64,000 nucleotides of DNA from Polynucleobacter kasalickyi (GCF_900176405.1 NZ_FWXJ01000004.1:124001-188000); one strand, 5' to 3'. Shown: positions 35,329-45,180, counted from the stretch's first letter. Notes: generated by a model not told the origin, from the sequence alone. Program-made: numbers and translations.

Positions 35329-36680
35329 GCCGTAATCTTTCGTATTTGTAGGTTGGGGTCGACCCAATGTCTCGGAATTAAAACGGACTGAACCGCTAAG
35401 ACGGATTTAACCACGGGGTCTATACCACCCCCAGCCCCAGTGGGTCCATTAATATGGAGGGCGCGACATTCAAATCCGACAGCAGTTGCAGCGGACTTGT
35501 TGTCGGTTCTAACGGCTAAACGCAAGCGTACTTCATAGGGCAGTGCTCGGTGCTCGGGTAAGCCATGCAAACTTGACATGCCAATGTAATCAATCCGAAA
35601 TTCAGAATACGAGAAGCCGCGTTGTTTGAGTCGATCCTGCACGATTTCCGCTCCCCATTTGGCTCTTTCTAGCGCATTGGGTCCTGCGTAAGAAATTTGT
35701 CCCTCGCCGATATATCCATCATCGTAGCCAACCGTCACTTTATAGCTAGGGGTTCTTGGCTTCCCCAGTGCAGAGGTCACTTGCACCCGGTCTAGACCAA
35801 GTTGTAATAATTCTAGTTCACTTACATCTAAAATACAGTCTGGCGTAATGTAATGTTTTGGGTCGTGTAATTCATACAGTAATTGTTCTTTCACGGTCGC
35901 TAAACTCACTTGGCCACCCGTACCGGCTACCTTGCTAATAGAAAATCTGCCATCACGATGAACATCTGCATAGGGATTGCCCAGTTCTGATAAGTTATTC
36001 ACCTCTTTGATTCCCGGATCTGCAAAATTTCCACCGCTGACTTGAGCACCACATTCCAATAAGTGCCCACATACTGTCCCTGCAGCAATTTTAGGTAGAT
36101 CGTGATAACTCCAGCCAAACTCATGCATCATCGGTGCTAAAAATAAAGAAGGATCCGCCACTCTGCCAGTAATAATGATTTGTGCATCGGTTTCCAAAGC
36201 TCTCACGATGGCGTCGGCGCCTAAATACGCATTACTTGCAATCATCTTCGGTAGCAACGATTCAACGGGTAAGCCTGACTCCATGATTTCGAGTTCAGGA
36301 TGCGAGCGTACTAGCTCAGTCACATCATCACCGGTCACAATCGCACAGGAAACATCACCCAGGTCAAGTTCTCTGGCTAACTTTCTGGTTTCGATCGCGG
36401 CTGACTCAGGGTTCGCTGCGCCCATATTGGTGATAATGCGAATTTGATGAGTCACACAGGCAGGTAAAACAGCCGACATTCTCTCGATTAATCTTGGGGT
36501 ATATCCTTTTGAGGGATTTTGTAGTTTGGTTTGTTGTTCTCTAGCGATGGTTCTTTCGGCTAGACATTCAAAGATTAAATAATCGATCTGTCCTTGTTCA
36601 GCCAGCTCAACAGCGGGAGGGATTCGGTCGTCCGAAAATCCTGCACCGCCGCCAATCCTCAAAAATTCTGTATGTTTCAT
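35325..36680 (-). CDS. AtuA-family (DUF1446) protein
   Basis: 451 residues from ATG 36680. An upstream extension is open but lacks family similarity, so the start is set at MKHTEFLRIGGGAGFSDD, which matches family N termini. Conserved blocks are ITNMGAANPESAA near residue 95, IIITGRVADPSLFLAP near 190, and GTGGQVSLATVKEQLLYEL near 275. AtuA is required for acyclic terpene utilisation in Pseudomonas; most homologues lie in acyl-CoA catabolic clusters, and their chemistry is unsettled. It is coupled by overlap to its small partner gene. Confidence 0.88.
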   Translation of the reverse strand: MKHTEFLRIGGGAGFSDDRIPPAVELAEQGQIDYLIFECLAERTIAREQQTKLQNPSKGYTPRLIERMSAVLPACVTHQIRIITNMGAANPESAAIETRKLARELDLGDVSCAIVTGDDVTELVRSHPELEIMESGLPVESLLPKMIASNAYLGADAIVRALETDAQIIITGRVADPSLFLAPMMHEFGWSYHDLPKIAAGTVCGHLLECGAQVSGGNFADPGIKEVNNLSELGNPYADVHRDGRFSISKVAGTGGQVSLATVKEQLLYELHDPKHYITPDCILDVSELELLQLGLDRVQVTSALGKPRTPSYKVTVGYDDGYIGEGQISYAGPNALERAKWGAEIVQDRLKQRGFSYSEFRIDYIGMSSLHGLPEHRALPYEVRLRLAVRTDNKSAATAVGFECRALHINGPTGAGGGIDPVVKSVLAVQSVLIPRHWVDPNLQIRKITA

Positions 36681-36774
36681 TCGTTGTAATATCTCACTTT
36701 TATGTCTCAAGATTGGTTTTAATATTATGATGTTGAAAAGAATTAATATAACTGATACTGGAGATAGTAAATAA

Positions 36775-37758
36775 ATGTCGATGTGTTCATTCAAGACTGT
36801 CCAAAACCTCAAAATTGTTTTTTTGTTTGCCCTTTTGTGTGGGCAATTAGTTGCCCAAGCTCAGAACTTCCCCAGTAAAGCCATTACCTTAGTGACCCCT
36901 TTTACGGTCGGTAGCGGTACTGATCAAAAAGCGCGGGCGTTGGCACAGATTATTAGTGCCGAATACAAAATTCCAGTCATCGTAGATCCGAAACCGGGTG
37001 CGAGTGGGTTTATCGCTTCCCAATATGTCGCAAAAGCAGCTCCTGATGGTTATACCTTGTTGTATACGACCAATACGACTCACGCAGCGAATGAACATCT
37101 TTTTAAGAAAATTCCTTACGACCCTGTGAAAGACTTTACCCCTGTGGCACTCTTGTTTAAGGGATATATGTTTTTATTGGTAAATCCTAAATCTAAAATC
37201 TATTCCTTAAATGACTTACTGGATGTAGCGCGTAAAAATCCTGGTAAGGTGAATTTTGCAAGTGGTAGCTCTTCTAGTCGAGTGGCGAGTGAGTTACTTG
37301 CACAAATGACGAATATCGATATTATGCATATCCCGTATAAGAGTAATCCTCCTGCGGTAACGGATTTATTGGGCGCCCAATTTGATTTTATGTTTGCAGA
37401 TGCTTCCACTGCAGTACCACAGATTCAGAGTGGGAAGTTACGCGCACTAGCCGTTAGTGGTACCTCCCGCATTGCCTCAGTGCCTAATGTGCCAACCGTT
37501 GAAGAAGCGGGAGTAAAGGGGTATGACATGTCTTTTTGGAATGCGATTTACTTACCCGCTGGAGCACCTGAGAAAATCACCAAACAGCTAAATGAGATGT
37601 TTGTTAAAGCAGCTGAAACGAATGAAATGAAAAATCATTTAATGAAAAATGGTGAAGAACGTGTCGTCTCGACGCCTGAGGGCCTAGCGAAGTTTCAAGC
37701 AGCAGAGTCCCTTAAATGGGGTAAGGTGATTCGTGCGGCACATATTGAGCCAGAGTAA
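36775..37758 (+). CDS. Bug-family solute-binding receptor
   Basis: 327 residues, divergent from the AtuA gene. The signal peptide (VFLFALLCGQLVAQAQ) is followed by LVTPFTVGSGTDQKARALA, in which the Pro-Gly-Gly loop is Val-Gly-Ser-Gly, and DPKPGASGFIASQYV. GGAGA at 36760-36764 supports ATG 36775. It is followed 33 bases later by an alpha/beta hydrolase on the same strand. Confidence 0.92.
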   Translation: MSMCSFKTVQNLKIVFLFALLCGQLVAQAQNFPSKAITLVTPFTVGSGTDQKARALAQIISAEYKIPVIVDPKPGASGFIASQYVAKAAPDGYTLLYTTNTTHAANEHLFKKIPYDPVKDFTPVALLFKGYMFLLVNPKSKIYSLNDLLDVARKNPGKVNFASGSSSSRVASELLAQMTNIDIMHIPYKSNPPAVTDLLGAQFDFMFADASTAVPQIQSGKLRALAVSGTSRIASVPNVPTVEEAGVKGYDMSFWNAIYLPAGAPEKITKQLNEMFVKAAETNEMKNHLMKNGEERVVSTPEGLAKFQAAESLKWGKVIRAAHIEPE

Positions 37759-37790
37759 AGATTTTATTAATAAAAGATAATCGTTCGTCG

Positions 37791-38714
37791 ATGAAAAAAA
37801 TCCTGATGAGTTTGGCACTATTGCTTAGCGTACTTTTTTATTTTTGGACTCCCAACCTGGACGTCCATCAACTAGAAGCTAACTATGCGAAGCCACCAAG
37901 TCAATTCATGAATGTGCTGGGAAGCAGAATGCATGTGCGGGATACGGGCCCTAAGCAGGCGCCAGCATTGATTCTCATCCATGGTTTTGGTGCGAGTTTA
38001 CATACTTGGGATGAGTGGTCATCGACCTTAGACAAAGAGTATCGGGTAATTCGTTTTGATCTACCAGGATTTGGTTTGACCGGCCCTGATTCGACAGGGG
38101 ACTATACAGATGATCGAACAAATGCGCTTCTCCTCGAACTGATGAGGCAATTACAGATCGAACAAGCAACGCTGATAGGCAATTCCATTGGTGGCAGAAT
38201 CGCCTGGTACTTTACTAGTCAATATCCTGCGCAAGTAAATAAATTAGTGTTAATTTCCCCAGATGGTTTTAAAAGTCCAAATGGGAACTATGGACAACAG
38301 CCTGAGATTTCTTCCCTGATGTATCTCATCCAATTCATAATGCCAAAATTTTTACTCAAGCAGAACCTAGAAATTGCCTATGCTAACCCAGCAACCTTAA
38401 CCCCTTCTATGTTAGACCAATACTATGAACTGTTATTAGCTCCTGGGGTACGGCAAGCCATGATGCAAAGGATGCAACAAAGAGTTCTAAAAGATCCTAA
38501 GCCCTTCCTGCAGTCGATTCAGCAGCCTACCTTACTCCTTTGGGGAGAGCAGGACAGAATGATTCCTGTAGAAAACGCACAGGATTATTTGAGCTTGCTG
38601 CCTCATGCAGAATTACAAACTTTAAAAAATACCGGGCATCTTCCTCAAGAAGAAAACCCCGCTCACCATCTGCGGGGTTTGTTAGAGTTTCTAAAATCTC
38701 CAAAATTGTACTGA
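37791..38714 (+). CDS. Membrane-anchored or secreted alpha/beta hydrolase
   Basis: 307 residues. The first 25 (KKILMSLALLLSVLFYFW) form a membrane anchor or signal. The hydrolase fold follows: LILIHGFGASLHTWDEW for the oxyanion hole, nucleophile Ser in IGNSIGGRIAW, acid in WGEQDRMIPV, and His in NTGHLPQEENP. It could be an esterase or C-C hydrolase acting outside the cytoplasm on a precursor of the neighbouring Bug receptor's ligand. No clear ribosome site is seen. Confidence 0.85.
   Translation: MKKILMSLALLLSVLFYFWTPNLDVHQLEANYAKPPSQFMNVLGSRMHVRDTGPKQAPALILIHGFGASLHTWDEWSSTLDKEYRVIRFDLPGFGLTGPDSTGDYTDDRTNALLLELMRQLQIEQATLIGNSIGGRIAWYFTSQYPAQVNKLVLISPDGFKSPNGNYGQQPEISSLMYLIQFIMPKFLLKQNLEIAYANPATLTPSMLDQYYELLLAPGVRQAMMQRMQQRVLKDPKPFLQSIQQPTLLLWGEQDRMIPVENAQDYLSLLPHAELQTLKNTGHLPQEENPAHHLRGLLEFLKSPKLY
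38654..38680 (-). terminator. Terminator for the fumarylacetoacetase gene, inside the convergent coding region
   Basis: AAACCCCGC (38654-38662) and GCGGGGTTT (38672-38680) form a perfect 9-bp GC-rich stem. Read on the minus strand it continues as TTTTCTTCTT, a good U-tract. It lies 67 bases after the minus-strand stop and within the last 60 bases of the plus-strand hydrolase. Confidence 0.7.
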
Positions 38715-38746
38715 ATGCAACGAAATACCAGTGAGGTGTTGACTGT

Positions 38747-40042
38747 CTATGCAATGATTCGATTTCGACACTCACCAAAGCCAATGCGCACTTGATTGGG
38801 CAACTCGCAGTAAGCTCTAATGGTTAACTCATCGCCATCTTCTAGAAAGCTACGTTCCTGACCATTGGCTAATCGAATCGGCGTTTTACCACCTTGACTT
38901 AATTCCAGTAAGGAGCCAGCGTTTGCGGGACTGATGCCTGATAAAGTGCCAGTTCCCAGTAAATCGCCGGATTGTAAATTACATCCATTACTTGCATGGT
39001 GAGTAATGAGTTGGGCAATCGTCCAATAGGCTGCTTCACTAAACTCGGACTGCGTGAGTCGATGAGCGGGAAGACCTGCTTCGCGCATGGCTGCAGTTTC
39101 TAGATCTACTTCGAGTTGAATGGATATGGAACCATGCGCTGTGTTTTCGGGGTGACTCAGATAGTCTAATACCTCTTCATTCTTATCAGAGCGGGTCCAG
39201 GCTTTACGAAATGGTGCTAGAGCCTCTTTGGTAACAATCCATGGGGAGATGGTCGTTGAAAAATTCTTCCCTAAAAAAGGTCCTAAAGGTTGACCTTCCC
39301 AACCTTGGATATCGCGAGCAGACCAGTCATTCAAAATGCACATACCAAAAAAATGTTCCTCCGCCTGCGCCATTGAAATCGGTTCGCCTAAAGCATTACC
39401 GGTGCCAATGAAAATGCCAAGCTCGAGTTCGAAATCAAGTCTTCGAGAAGGACGGAAATAGGGTGGTTTTCCCTCACTTGCCCGCATTTGCCCGGAAGGT
39501 CGTTTGACATTTGCTCCTGATACCTGAATAGACGAGGCTCTACCGTGATAGGCCACGGGTAACCACTTGTAGTTGGGTGATAAGGGCGCATCTGGCCTGA
39601 GCATTTTGCCAACCGAAGTTGCATGATGGATCGATGCATAAAAATCGGTGTAATCATGAATAAAGCAAGGTTTTGACATGCAGGCTGCTTTTTGATCGAC
39701 TAAGCGCGTTTCGATTGCTTGAGTATTGGTATTGGCAGTTGACAGTAAATCGGTGATCCAATTCCGCATGGATTGATGAATCTCTCCCGATAAATTCATG
39801 TACTGATTGAAGTGACCTTGGTTGAGCATTAAAAATGCTGCATGGAGATCCTGAGGTACTTCTACTAGACCTTCGAGTGTTGAAAAATCAAGAATTTTAG
39901 TACCAATTGCGACCCCAATACGGTTTGTACTGGGTAGATCACCCGGGAGTTGAAAACTGCCCCAAGGTAAGTTTTCCAATGGAAAGTCACAGTTTGGAGT
40001 ATTTGCAGAGCTTACCCAGCTTGATTTTTTAAGGTTTTGCAT
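38747..40042 (-). CDS. fahA: Fumarylacetoacetase
   Basis: 431 residues from ATG 40042; a TTG 27 bases upstream is also open but less convincing. It hydrolyses 4-fumarylacetoacetate to fumarate and acetoacetate, the last step of tyrosine/homogentisate catabolism. Diagnostic blocks are HDYTDFYASIHHATSVGKML near residue 120, VAYHGRASSIQVSG, FELELGIFIGTGNALG with the metal acids, and MCILNDWSARDIQGWE. Length is normal. No homogentisate dioxygenase gene is in the window, so the pathway is split or the enzyme acts on a related fumarylacetoacetate-type substrate. Confidence 0.9.
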   Translation of the reverse strand: MQNLKKSSWVSSANTPNCDFPLENLPWGSFQLPGDLPSTNRIGVAIGTKILDFSTLEGLVEVPQDLHAAFLMLNQGHFNQYMNLSGEIHQSMRNWITDLLSTANTNTQAIETRLVDQKAACMSKPCFIHDYTDFYASIHHATSVGKMLRPDAPLSPNYKWLPVAYHGRASSIQVSGANVKRPSGQMRASEGKPPYFRPSRRLDFELELGIFIGTGNALGEPISMAQAEEHFFGMCILNDWSARDIQGWEGQPLGPFLGKNFSTTISPWIVTKEALAPFRKAWTRSDKNEEVLDYLSHPENTAHGSISIQLEVDLETAAMREAGLPAHRLTQSEFSEAAYWTIAQLITHHASNGCNLQSGDLLGTGTLSGISPANAGSLLELSQGGKTPIRLANGQERSFLEDGDELTIRAYCELPNQVRIGFGECRNRIIA

Positions 40043-40185
40043 AATTGAAAAGATAGAGTTGTACGTCAAGGTTAATGAATTGACAGAATTTGCTTAGAAA
40101 AATTAAAGCGATTAAACTAACAAACAGTATAAATAATTCCTAACCACGATTAGGAAAAATGCCCATGAGGCACAGGAGACAAAAA

Positions 40186-41211
40186 ATGATAAATAAAGCC
40201 TTAGCGTTGCCAAAATTTCGCCACTTGATCAGCGATCTGTTGCAAGTGTTTTCGGTGGCTACCGTATTGTGCGGTTGCTTCATGAATCCCTCATTTGCCC
40301 AAAATGCACCGAAAGAAGAGTACCCTGACCGTCCGGTGAAGTTGGTTGTCCCTTATGCTCCGGGTGGACCTACCGATATCATCGCCCGACTTCTCAGTCA
40401 AAAATTGACTACCCTTTGGGGGCAGGCCGTGATTGTTGATAATCGACCAGGTGCCAGCGGTAACACTGGTACTGCACAGGTGGCTAAATCAAAACCGGAT
40501 GGTTACACCATTCTTTTAAATACAAGTTCAGTTGCAGTAAACACGAGTTTATTCATCAACCCTGGCTACAACTTAGAGAAAGATTTTGTTGGGATTGCAA
40601 ATGTTGCCTCTACACCCAATATTTTCGTGGCTGGATCAAGTTTGCATGAAAAAACTTTGAAAGAGGCCATTGAAAATGCGAAGTCTGGAAAATATAACTA
40701 TGCATCACCTGGCGATGGCACAACCCCCCATCTTTCGGCTGAGTATTTGTTTAAAGTATTAGCAAAGGTACCTGTTGCCCATATTCCTTATAAGGGGGCT
40801 GGACCGGCTGTTAATGCTGCTTTAACCGGGGAGGTACAGTTTGGTAGCGTTGCTGTACCAGCGGCTAGCCAATTAATTATCGGTGGACAATTGAGGGGAT
40901 TAGCGGTCACTAGTTCGAAACGTATTGCTTCTTTACCCAATGTGCCAACCGTTGCTGAATCAGGCTTTGCTGGTTTTGAAGATTACACGTGGGTCGGCGT
41001 ATTTGTTCCGAAAGGAACTCCTCAGTCTTTAATTAATAAACTGAATAGTGATATTAATAAAATCTCTAATCAAGATGACTTCAAAGACCGCTTAGCAACC
41101 CTTGGTTTTGAAGGTGTAGGTGGTAGCGTTGAGCAATTTAATAAATACCTTCAAGCAGAATCTGTGAAATGGTCAAAAGTGGTTAAAGAGATTGGTATCA
41201 CCCCCCAATAA
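40186..41211 (+). CDS. Bug-family solute-binding receptor
   Basis: 341 residues from ATG 40186, fixed by AGGAGAC at 40174-40180; an upstream in-frame ATG lacks a site. It has a long signal region, then VKLVVPYAPGGPTDIIARLL and VDNRPGASGNTG. It lies upstream of a cupin gene (13 bases) and about 0.8 kb before the biuret-type enzymes, so it is a candidate receptor for biuret or a related nitrogen compound. That link is positional only. Confidence 0.92.
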   Translation: MINKALALPKFRHLISDLLQVFSVATVLCGCFMNPSFAQNAPKEEYPDRPVKLVVPYAPGGPTDIIARLLSQKLTTLWGQAVIVDNRPGASGNTGTAQVAKSKPDGYTILLNTSSVAVNTSLFINPGYNLEKDFVGIANVASTPNIFVAGSSLHEKTLKEAIENAKSGKYNYASPGDGTTPHLSAEYLFKVLAKVPVAHIPYKGAGPAVNAALTGEVQFGSVAVPAASQLIIGGQLRGLAVTSSKRIASLPNVPTVAESGFAGFEDYTWVGVFVPKGTPQSLINKLNSDINKISNQDDFKDRLATLGFEGVGGSVEQFNKYLQAESVKWSKVVKEIGITPQ

Positions 41212-41224
41212 TAAGGATATTTAG

Positions 41225-41773
41225 ATGCAGAACGAGTTACCTCCAGTGAGAAGAGTTGTTACCGAAAACGATGAAAATGGGAAATCTTTTTTTGTCAGTG
41301 ATGGGGCGCCCACTTCAATCCGTGAAGTTGCTGAGCGACCAGGATACCGCGTAAATAATATTTGGCGCACCAGTGCTAGTCCTGCTCTCATTCGAGCAGC
41401 TGATGATATTCATACGCACCAGGGCATCATGCCACCCAAAAATGGTACGGTACTCAGAATTATTGATTATCCGCCGGATCCTCAAGATCCTGTTGAGTTA
41501 AAAAAGCAACTTGATGCGATGTTCTCTCATCTTTATAAAGATGCTGGCCATGACTTAAAAGAGGGTGAGCATCCCGGTATGCACATTACTGAAACGGTGG
41601 ATTATGCAATTGTTCTTTTTGGACAAATGACTGCGATTTTAGAATCAGAGGAAACGGTTCTTAATGCAGGAGACGTACTTATTCAACGTGGGACGAATCA
41701 TGCTTGGACGAATCGATCAGGTAAAGCAGCAAGAATTGCTTTTATCTTAATTGATGGTTCAAACCAAGAATAA
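41225..41773 (+). CDS. Cupin-domain protein
   Basis: 182 residues. The second half is a cupin barrel: HITETVDYAIVLFGQMTAIL, then GDVLIQRGTNHAWTNRSGKAA. Thus only part of the metal-binding His/Glu set is obvious. The first half is less typical and contains GYRVNNIWRTSASPALIRAADD. Such single-cupin proteins are often isomerases, small-molecule binders or regulators. It is co-directional with the Bug gene upstream and followed by the regulatory repeats at 41.86-41.92 kb. Confidence 0.82.
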   Translation: MQNELPPVRRVVTENDENGKSFFVSDGAPTSIREVAERPGYRVNNIWRTSASPALIRAADDIHTHQGIMPPKNGTVLRIIDYPPDPQDPVELKKQLDAMFSHLYKDAGHDLKEGEHPGMHITETVDYAIVLFGQMTAILESEETVLNAGDVLIQRGTNHAWTNRSGKAARIAFILIDGSNQE

Positions 41774-41859
41774 CAATCGAATCTTTTTCTTCTATAACTC
41801 AAACAGAAGCAGGGCTGGTCAAACACTGCATGGTAGTTAGCACCTAGGCTAATGCTTGA

Positions 41860-41917
41860 TTACACAATAGTAGTTCATGCACCAAATTGTTCATCTTGTG
41901 TAATTTTTGGTGCATGA
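41860..41917. promoter_or_regulatory. Interleaved inverted repeats before the biuret operon
   Basis: TCATGCACCAAA (41875-41886) pairs with TTTGGTGCATGA (41906-41917), perfect 12-base arms. A second pair, TTACACAA (41860-41867) with TTGTGTAA (41896-41903), is interleaved with it. A further TGCACC lies at 41925-41930. The site ends about 130 bases before the first enzyme gene. Operator use by a dimeric regulator is the simplest reading; the interleaved order would also allow an RNA pseudoknot if transcribed. Confidence 0.5.
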
Positions 41918-42044
41918 AGAATCTTGCACCAATCAGCTCACTATAAACTCAATTGAATAAGAGATGATTTTATCGGTGGAGAGATTCAGGGTATTTCATT
42001 CATCTCGTAACTTGGTTGATAGATGATAAGAGTGAGGGGGGAGC

Positions 42045-42728
42045 ATGATTCAATCAGAGCCATACTCATGGCCATTTGATGGTAACTTGACGATTCAAAA
42101 TACTGCATTAATTGTGATTGATATGCAAACGGATTTTTGCGGGTTTGGGGGCTATGTCGATAAGATGGGCTATGACTTGAGCTTGACCAGAGCGCCTATT
42201 GAACCGATTAAAAACTTACTCCAAGTAGTTCGTGAATTGGGACTTTTTGTGATTCACACGAGAGAAGGACATCGTCCTGACTTGACTGATTTACCCGCTA
42301 ATAAACTCTGGAGATCAAAAAACATTGGTGCTGGTATTGGCGACCCTGGTCCCTGCGGAAGAATACTGATTCGAGGCGAACCGGGTTGGGAAATTATTCC
42401 AGAACTTGCGCCATTAGCAACTGAATGTATTATCGACAAGCCTGGCAAAGGTTCTTTTTATGCAACTGACTTAGATTTGATTTTGAGAACGCGTGGTATT
42501 CGTAATTTAATTTTGACGGGTATCACTACCGATGTTTGTGTCCACACTACCATGCGAGATGGGAATGATCGTGGCTATGAGTGTTTGTTGCTAGAAGACT
42601 GTACTGGAGCAACCGACTATGGAAATTATTTAGCTTCATTAAAAATGATTCAAATGCAAGGTGGCGTATTTGGGGCTGTATCCAATTCACTGCAATTGAT
42701 TGAAGGATTAAAAAAACTATCCAGATGA
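42045..42728 (+). CDS. biuH: Biuret amidohydrolase-like cysteine hydrolase
   Basis: 227 residues. It hydrolyses biuret to allophanate and ammonia if it follows BiuH. The family triad is Asp26 (IVIDMQTDF), Lys132 (IDKPGKGSF) and Cys165 ([12 protein letters not shown]), with Gln205 in QMQGGVFG. The spacings between these residues equal those recalled for Rhizobium BiuH (Asp36, Lys142, Cys175, Gln215). The blocks [15 protein letters not shown] and [15 protein letters not shown] are also BiuH-like. It heads a tightly packed operon with a second copy and allophanate hydrolase, which would use its product. Assignment rests on memory of BiuH, not on a database search. Confidence 0.82.
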   Translation: MIQSEPYSWPFDGNLTIQNTALIVIDMQTDFCGFGGYVDKMGYDLSLTRAPIEPIKNLLQVVRELGLFVIHTREGHRPDLTDLPANKLWRSKNIGAGIGDPGPCGRILIRGEPGWEIIPELAPLATECIIDKPGKGSFYATDLDLILRTRGIRNLILTGITTDVCVHTTMRDGNDRGYECLLLEDCTGATDYGNYLASLKMIQMQGGVFGAVSNSLQLIEGLKKLSR

Positions 42729-43390
42729 AAACAATTTTAGCGAAGCCCTATGATTTTCCATTAGATCCCAAGTCTTGCGCTTTGGTCGTGATTGATATGC
42801 AAAGAGATTTTGTTGAATCGGGTGGATTTGGTGAAGCATTAGGTAATGATGTTTCTATTTTGCAAGAAATTGTGCCAACAGTTGAACAGTTACTAGCTCT
42901 ATGGAGAGAGGGTTCTGGGCTCGTGATTCATACGAGAGAGGTACATCTTCCCGATTTAAGTAACTGTCCCCCAGCAAAAATTCGTCGTGGAAATTTAAAA
43001 ACAAAAATTGGTGATCAAGGGCCAATGGGTAGATTGTTAGTTGCAGGGGAGTATGGATCCGAAATTATTGAATCTCTGATGCCCTTGGAGGGTGAAATTG
43101 TGATTGATAAACCCGGTAAGGGGGCTTTTTACAATACAGATCTTGGCAAAATACTGCTTGAAAAAGGGATCACTCAATTAATCATTGTTGGTGTAACGAC
43201 TGAAGTTTGCGTTCAAACAACGATGCGTGAAGCGAACGATCGTGGATTCGACTGTCTATTAATTGAAGATGCAACGGCAAGTTATTTCCCTGATTTTAAG
43301 CAATCGACGATTGATATGATTGTTGCACAAGGGGGTATTGTGGGTTGGTCAACTCCTTTCGCTAACTTATTGCAAGGGATAAAAAGTTGA
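42725..43390 (+). CDS. Second BiuH-like cysteine amidohydrolase
   Basis: 221 residues, overlapping the first copy by 4 bases (ATGA). Asp24, Lys129, Cys162 and Gln202 keep the BiuH spacing except for one residue between Asp and the rest. The substrate-loop region differs ([11 protein letters not shown] in place of [20 protein letters not shown] in place of CTGATDYGN), so the ligand may differ, for example another ureido or carbamoyl compound. It is a diverged paralogue, not a recent duplicate. Its stop overlaps the TTG of the allophanate hydrolase gene. Confidence 0.8.
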   Translation: MKTILAKPYDFPLDPKSCALVVIDMQRDFVESGGFGEALGNDVSILQEIVPTVEQLLALWREGSGLVIHTREVHLPDLSNCPPAKIRRGNLKTKIGDQGPMGRLLVAGEYGSEIIESLMPLEGEIVIDKPGKGAFYNTDLGKILLEKGITQLIIVGVTTEVCVQTTMREANDRGFDCLLIEDATASYFPDFKQSTIDMIVAQGGIVGWSTPFANLLQGIKS

Positions 43391-45180
43391 ATCAACATCC
43401 TTTTACGATTAGAGAGTGGAAAGAACTTTATCAGGGTGGAGTCTATACCCCGAGAGATTTAATTTTTAAATTAATTTCGGGTTTAGATCCGCACGATCCA
43501 GCTTTGATTTTGGTGTGCCCCGACTGGTTTGTTGAGGCTCAATTACAACAACTTGAAAAATCCGACCATCACGCCTTACCTTTGTATGGTGTGCCTTTCG
43601 TTGTCAAAGATAATATTGATGTGGCAGGTCTTGCTACCACCGCGGCCTGTCCAGAATTTGCTTATATTGCCAAAGAAAATGCTCAAGTTGTTGATCGACT
43701 CATGCAGGCCGGAGCAATCTTAATTGGTAAGACAAACCTTGATCAATTTGCAACGGGACTAGTCGGTACGCGTTCCCCATTTGGAGCGGTACCTAATACT
43801 TTTGATGCTAGATATATTAGTGGGGGTTCTAGTTCCGGCTCAGCCTCTATGGTGGCCAGAGGGATAGTGCCGTTTTCCTTAGGAACAGATACAGCCGGTT
43901 CAGGTCGTATCCCTGCAGGGTTAAATAATATTGTTGGTTTAAAAGCCACGCCAGGTAAAGTGCCAATGAAAGGCGTGCTACCAGCCTGTAAAACAATTGA
44001 TGTGGTTTCGATTTTTTCCTTAACGGTGGCAGATGCCGGAACCGTTCTATCCATTATTGAAGAGCTTGATGATACCAATACCCCCCCTAGGTTTGTGCAT
44101 CAAAATGCTTGGTTCAGAAATGGTGAAGGCCTCCCAAAACTTGGGATCCCAGCGAATCCTTTACTCAACCAAGAGCTAGGATACCAAAAAGCTTTTGAAC
44201 ATTCGATGACCGAAATCAAGCAACAATTTTCAGTAACGCCTATCAATATGACTCTGTTTGATCAGGTTGCGCAATTACTCTATGAAGGTCCTTGGGTTGC
44301 TGAACGGTTTATAACGATAGAAAAGCTATATCAGTCGAATCCTGATGCAATTGATCCTACAGTAAAAAAGGTGATTGAAAAGGCGCTCCAGTTCGATGCT
44401 ATTACAACCTTTAAAAAACAATATGAATTAGAGGACTTAAAGCGTCAAACTCAAGCAATTTGGCGTGAAATTGATGTCTTAGTTGTGCCAACTACGCCAA
44501 CCTGTCCAACCCTTGAAGCGGTAGCAAAAGATCCGATTCTTAGAAACTCTGAACTTGGCGCCTACACCAATTTTGTTAATCTCTTAGGTCTATGTGCAAT
44601 TGCAATCCCCGCCTCTATGAGTGATAGTGGTTTGCCATTTGGTATTACATTGATAGCGCCGCATGGCTATGATCATGCCCTAGTAAAGTTGGCGAGTTTT
44701 CTTGAAAAAGACAACACGCTATTATTAGGTAAAAATTTACGAAGTAAGCTACCCCAAGACCAAGCGTTGAATCATCCATTGGCGGCTAGACCTACCATGG
44801 AGATTGCAGTGGTGGGAGCACATTTAAAAGGCATGCCACTGCATTACCAAATTCAAGATAGTGGCTGTCAATTGGTTGAATCAACCTTTACTGCCAAAGA
44901 GTATCGACTATTTGCTTTGGCAAATACAATACCACCGAAGCCTGGATTAGTTCGAGTGGAAGACGGTGGAACTGCGATTGAAGTCGAAGTGTATCAAATG
45001 CCTCTAGATCGAGTCGGTGAATTTTTAAATCTAATTCCTACTCCGTTAGGCTTAGGCTCGATAAAACTAGAGAGCGGTAAAGTTGTGAAGGGGTTTATTT
45101 GTGAACCAATCGGTATACAAGGAGCCAAGGATATCAGTGAGTTTGGTGGCTGGAGAGGATATTTAAATCATGCTGCATGA
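43387..45180 (+). CDS. atzF: Allophanate hydrolase, AtzF type
   Basis: 597 residues. The N-terminal amidase domain (about 1-450) has Lys in [10 protein letters not shown], Ser in [13 protein letters not shown] and the nucleophile in [11 protein letters not shown]. The C-terminal domain (about 470-597; [15 protein letters not shown], then FGGWRGYL) is specific to allophanate hydrolases. The length matches AtzF (about 600) and excludes a plain amidase. It converts allophanate to ammonia and carbon dioxide, completing biuret breakdown. The start is TTG in a TTGA overlap with the previous stop, implying translational coupling. The following AtzH-like gene overlaps it by 11 bases. Confidence 0.9.
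   Translation: MNQHPFTIREWKELYQGGVYTPRDLIFKLISGLDPHDPALILVCPDWFVEAQLQQLEKSDHHALPLYGVPFVVKDNIDVAGLATTAACPEFAYIAKENAQVVDRLMQAGAILIGKTNLDQFATGLVGTRSPFGAVPNTFDARYISGGSSSGSASMVARGIVPFSLGTDTAGSGRIPAGLNNIVGLKATPGKVPMKGVLPACKTIDVVSIFSLTVADAGTVLSIIEELDDTNTPPRFVHQNAWFRNGEGLPKLGIPANPLLNQELGYQKAFEHSMTEIKQQFSVTPINMTLFDQVAQLLYEGPWVAERFITIEKLYQSNPDAIDPTVKKVIEKALQFDAITTFKKQYELEDLKRQTQAIWREIDVLVVPTTPTCPTLEAVAKDPILRNSELGAYTNFVNLLGLCAIAIPASMSDSGLPFGITLIAPHGYDHALVKLASFLEKDNTLLLGKNLRSKLPQDQALNHPLAARPTMEIAVVGAHLKGMPLHYQIQDSGCQLVESTFTAKEYRLFALANTIPPKPGLVRVEDGGTAIEVEVYQMPLDRVGEFLNLIPTPLGLGSIKLESGKVVKGFICEPIGIQGAKDISEFGGWRGYLNHAA

Noticed and set aside
36681-36812. N-terminal extension of the AtuA frame
   Set aside because: It is hydrophobic, does not match the family, and would overlap the divergent Bug gene; the start at 36680 matches family N termini.
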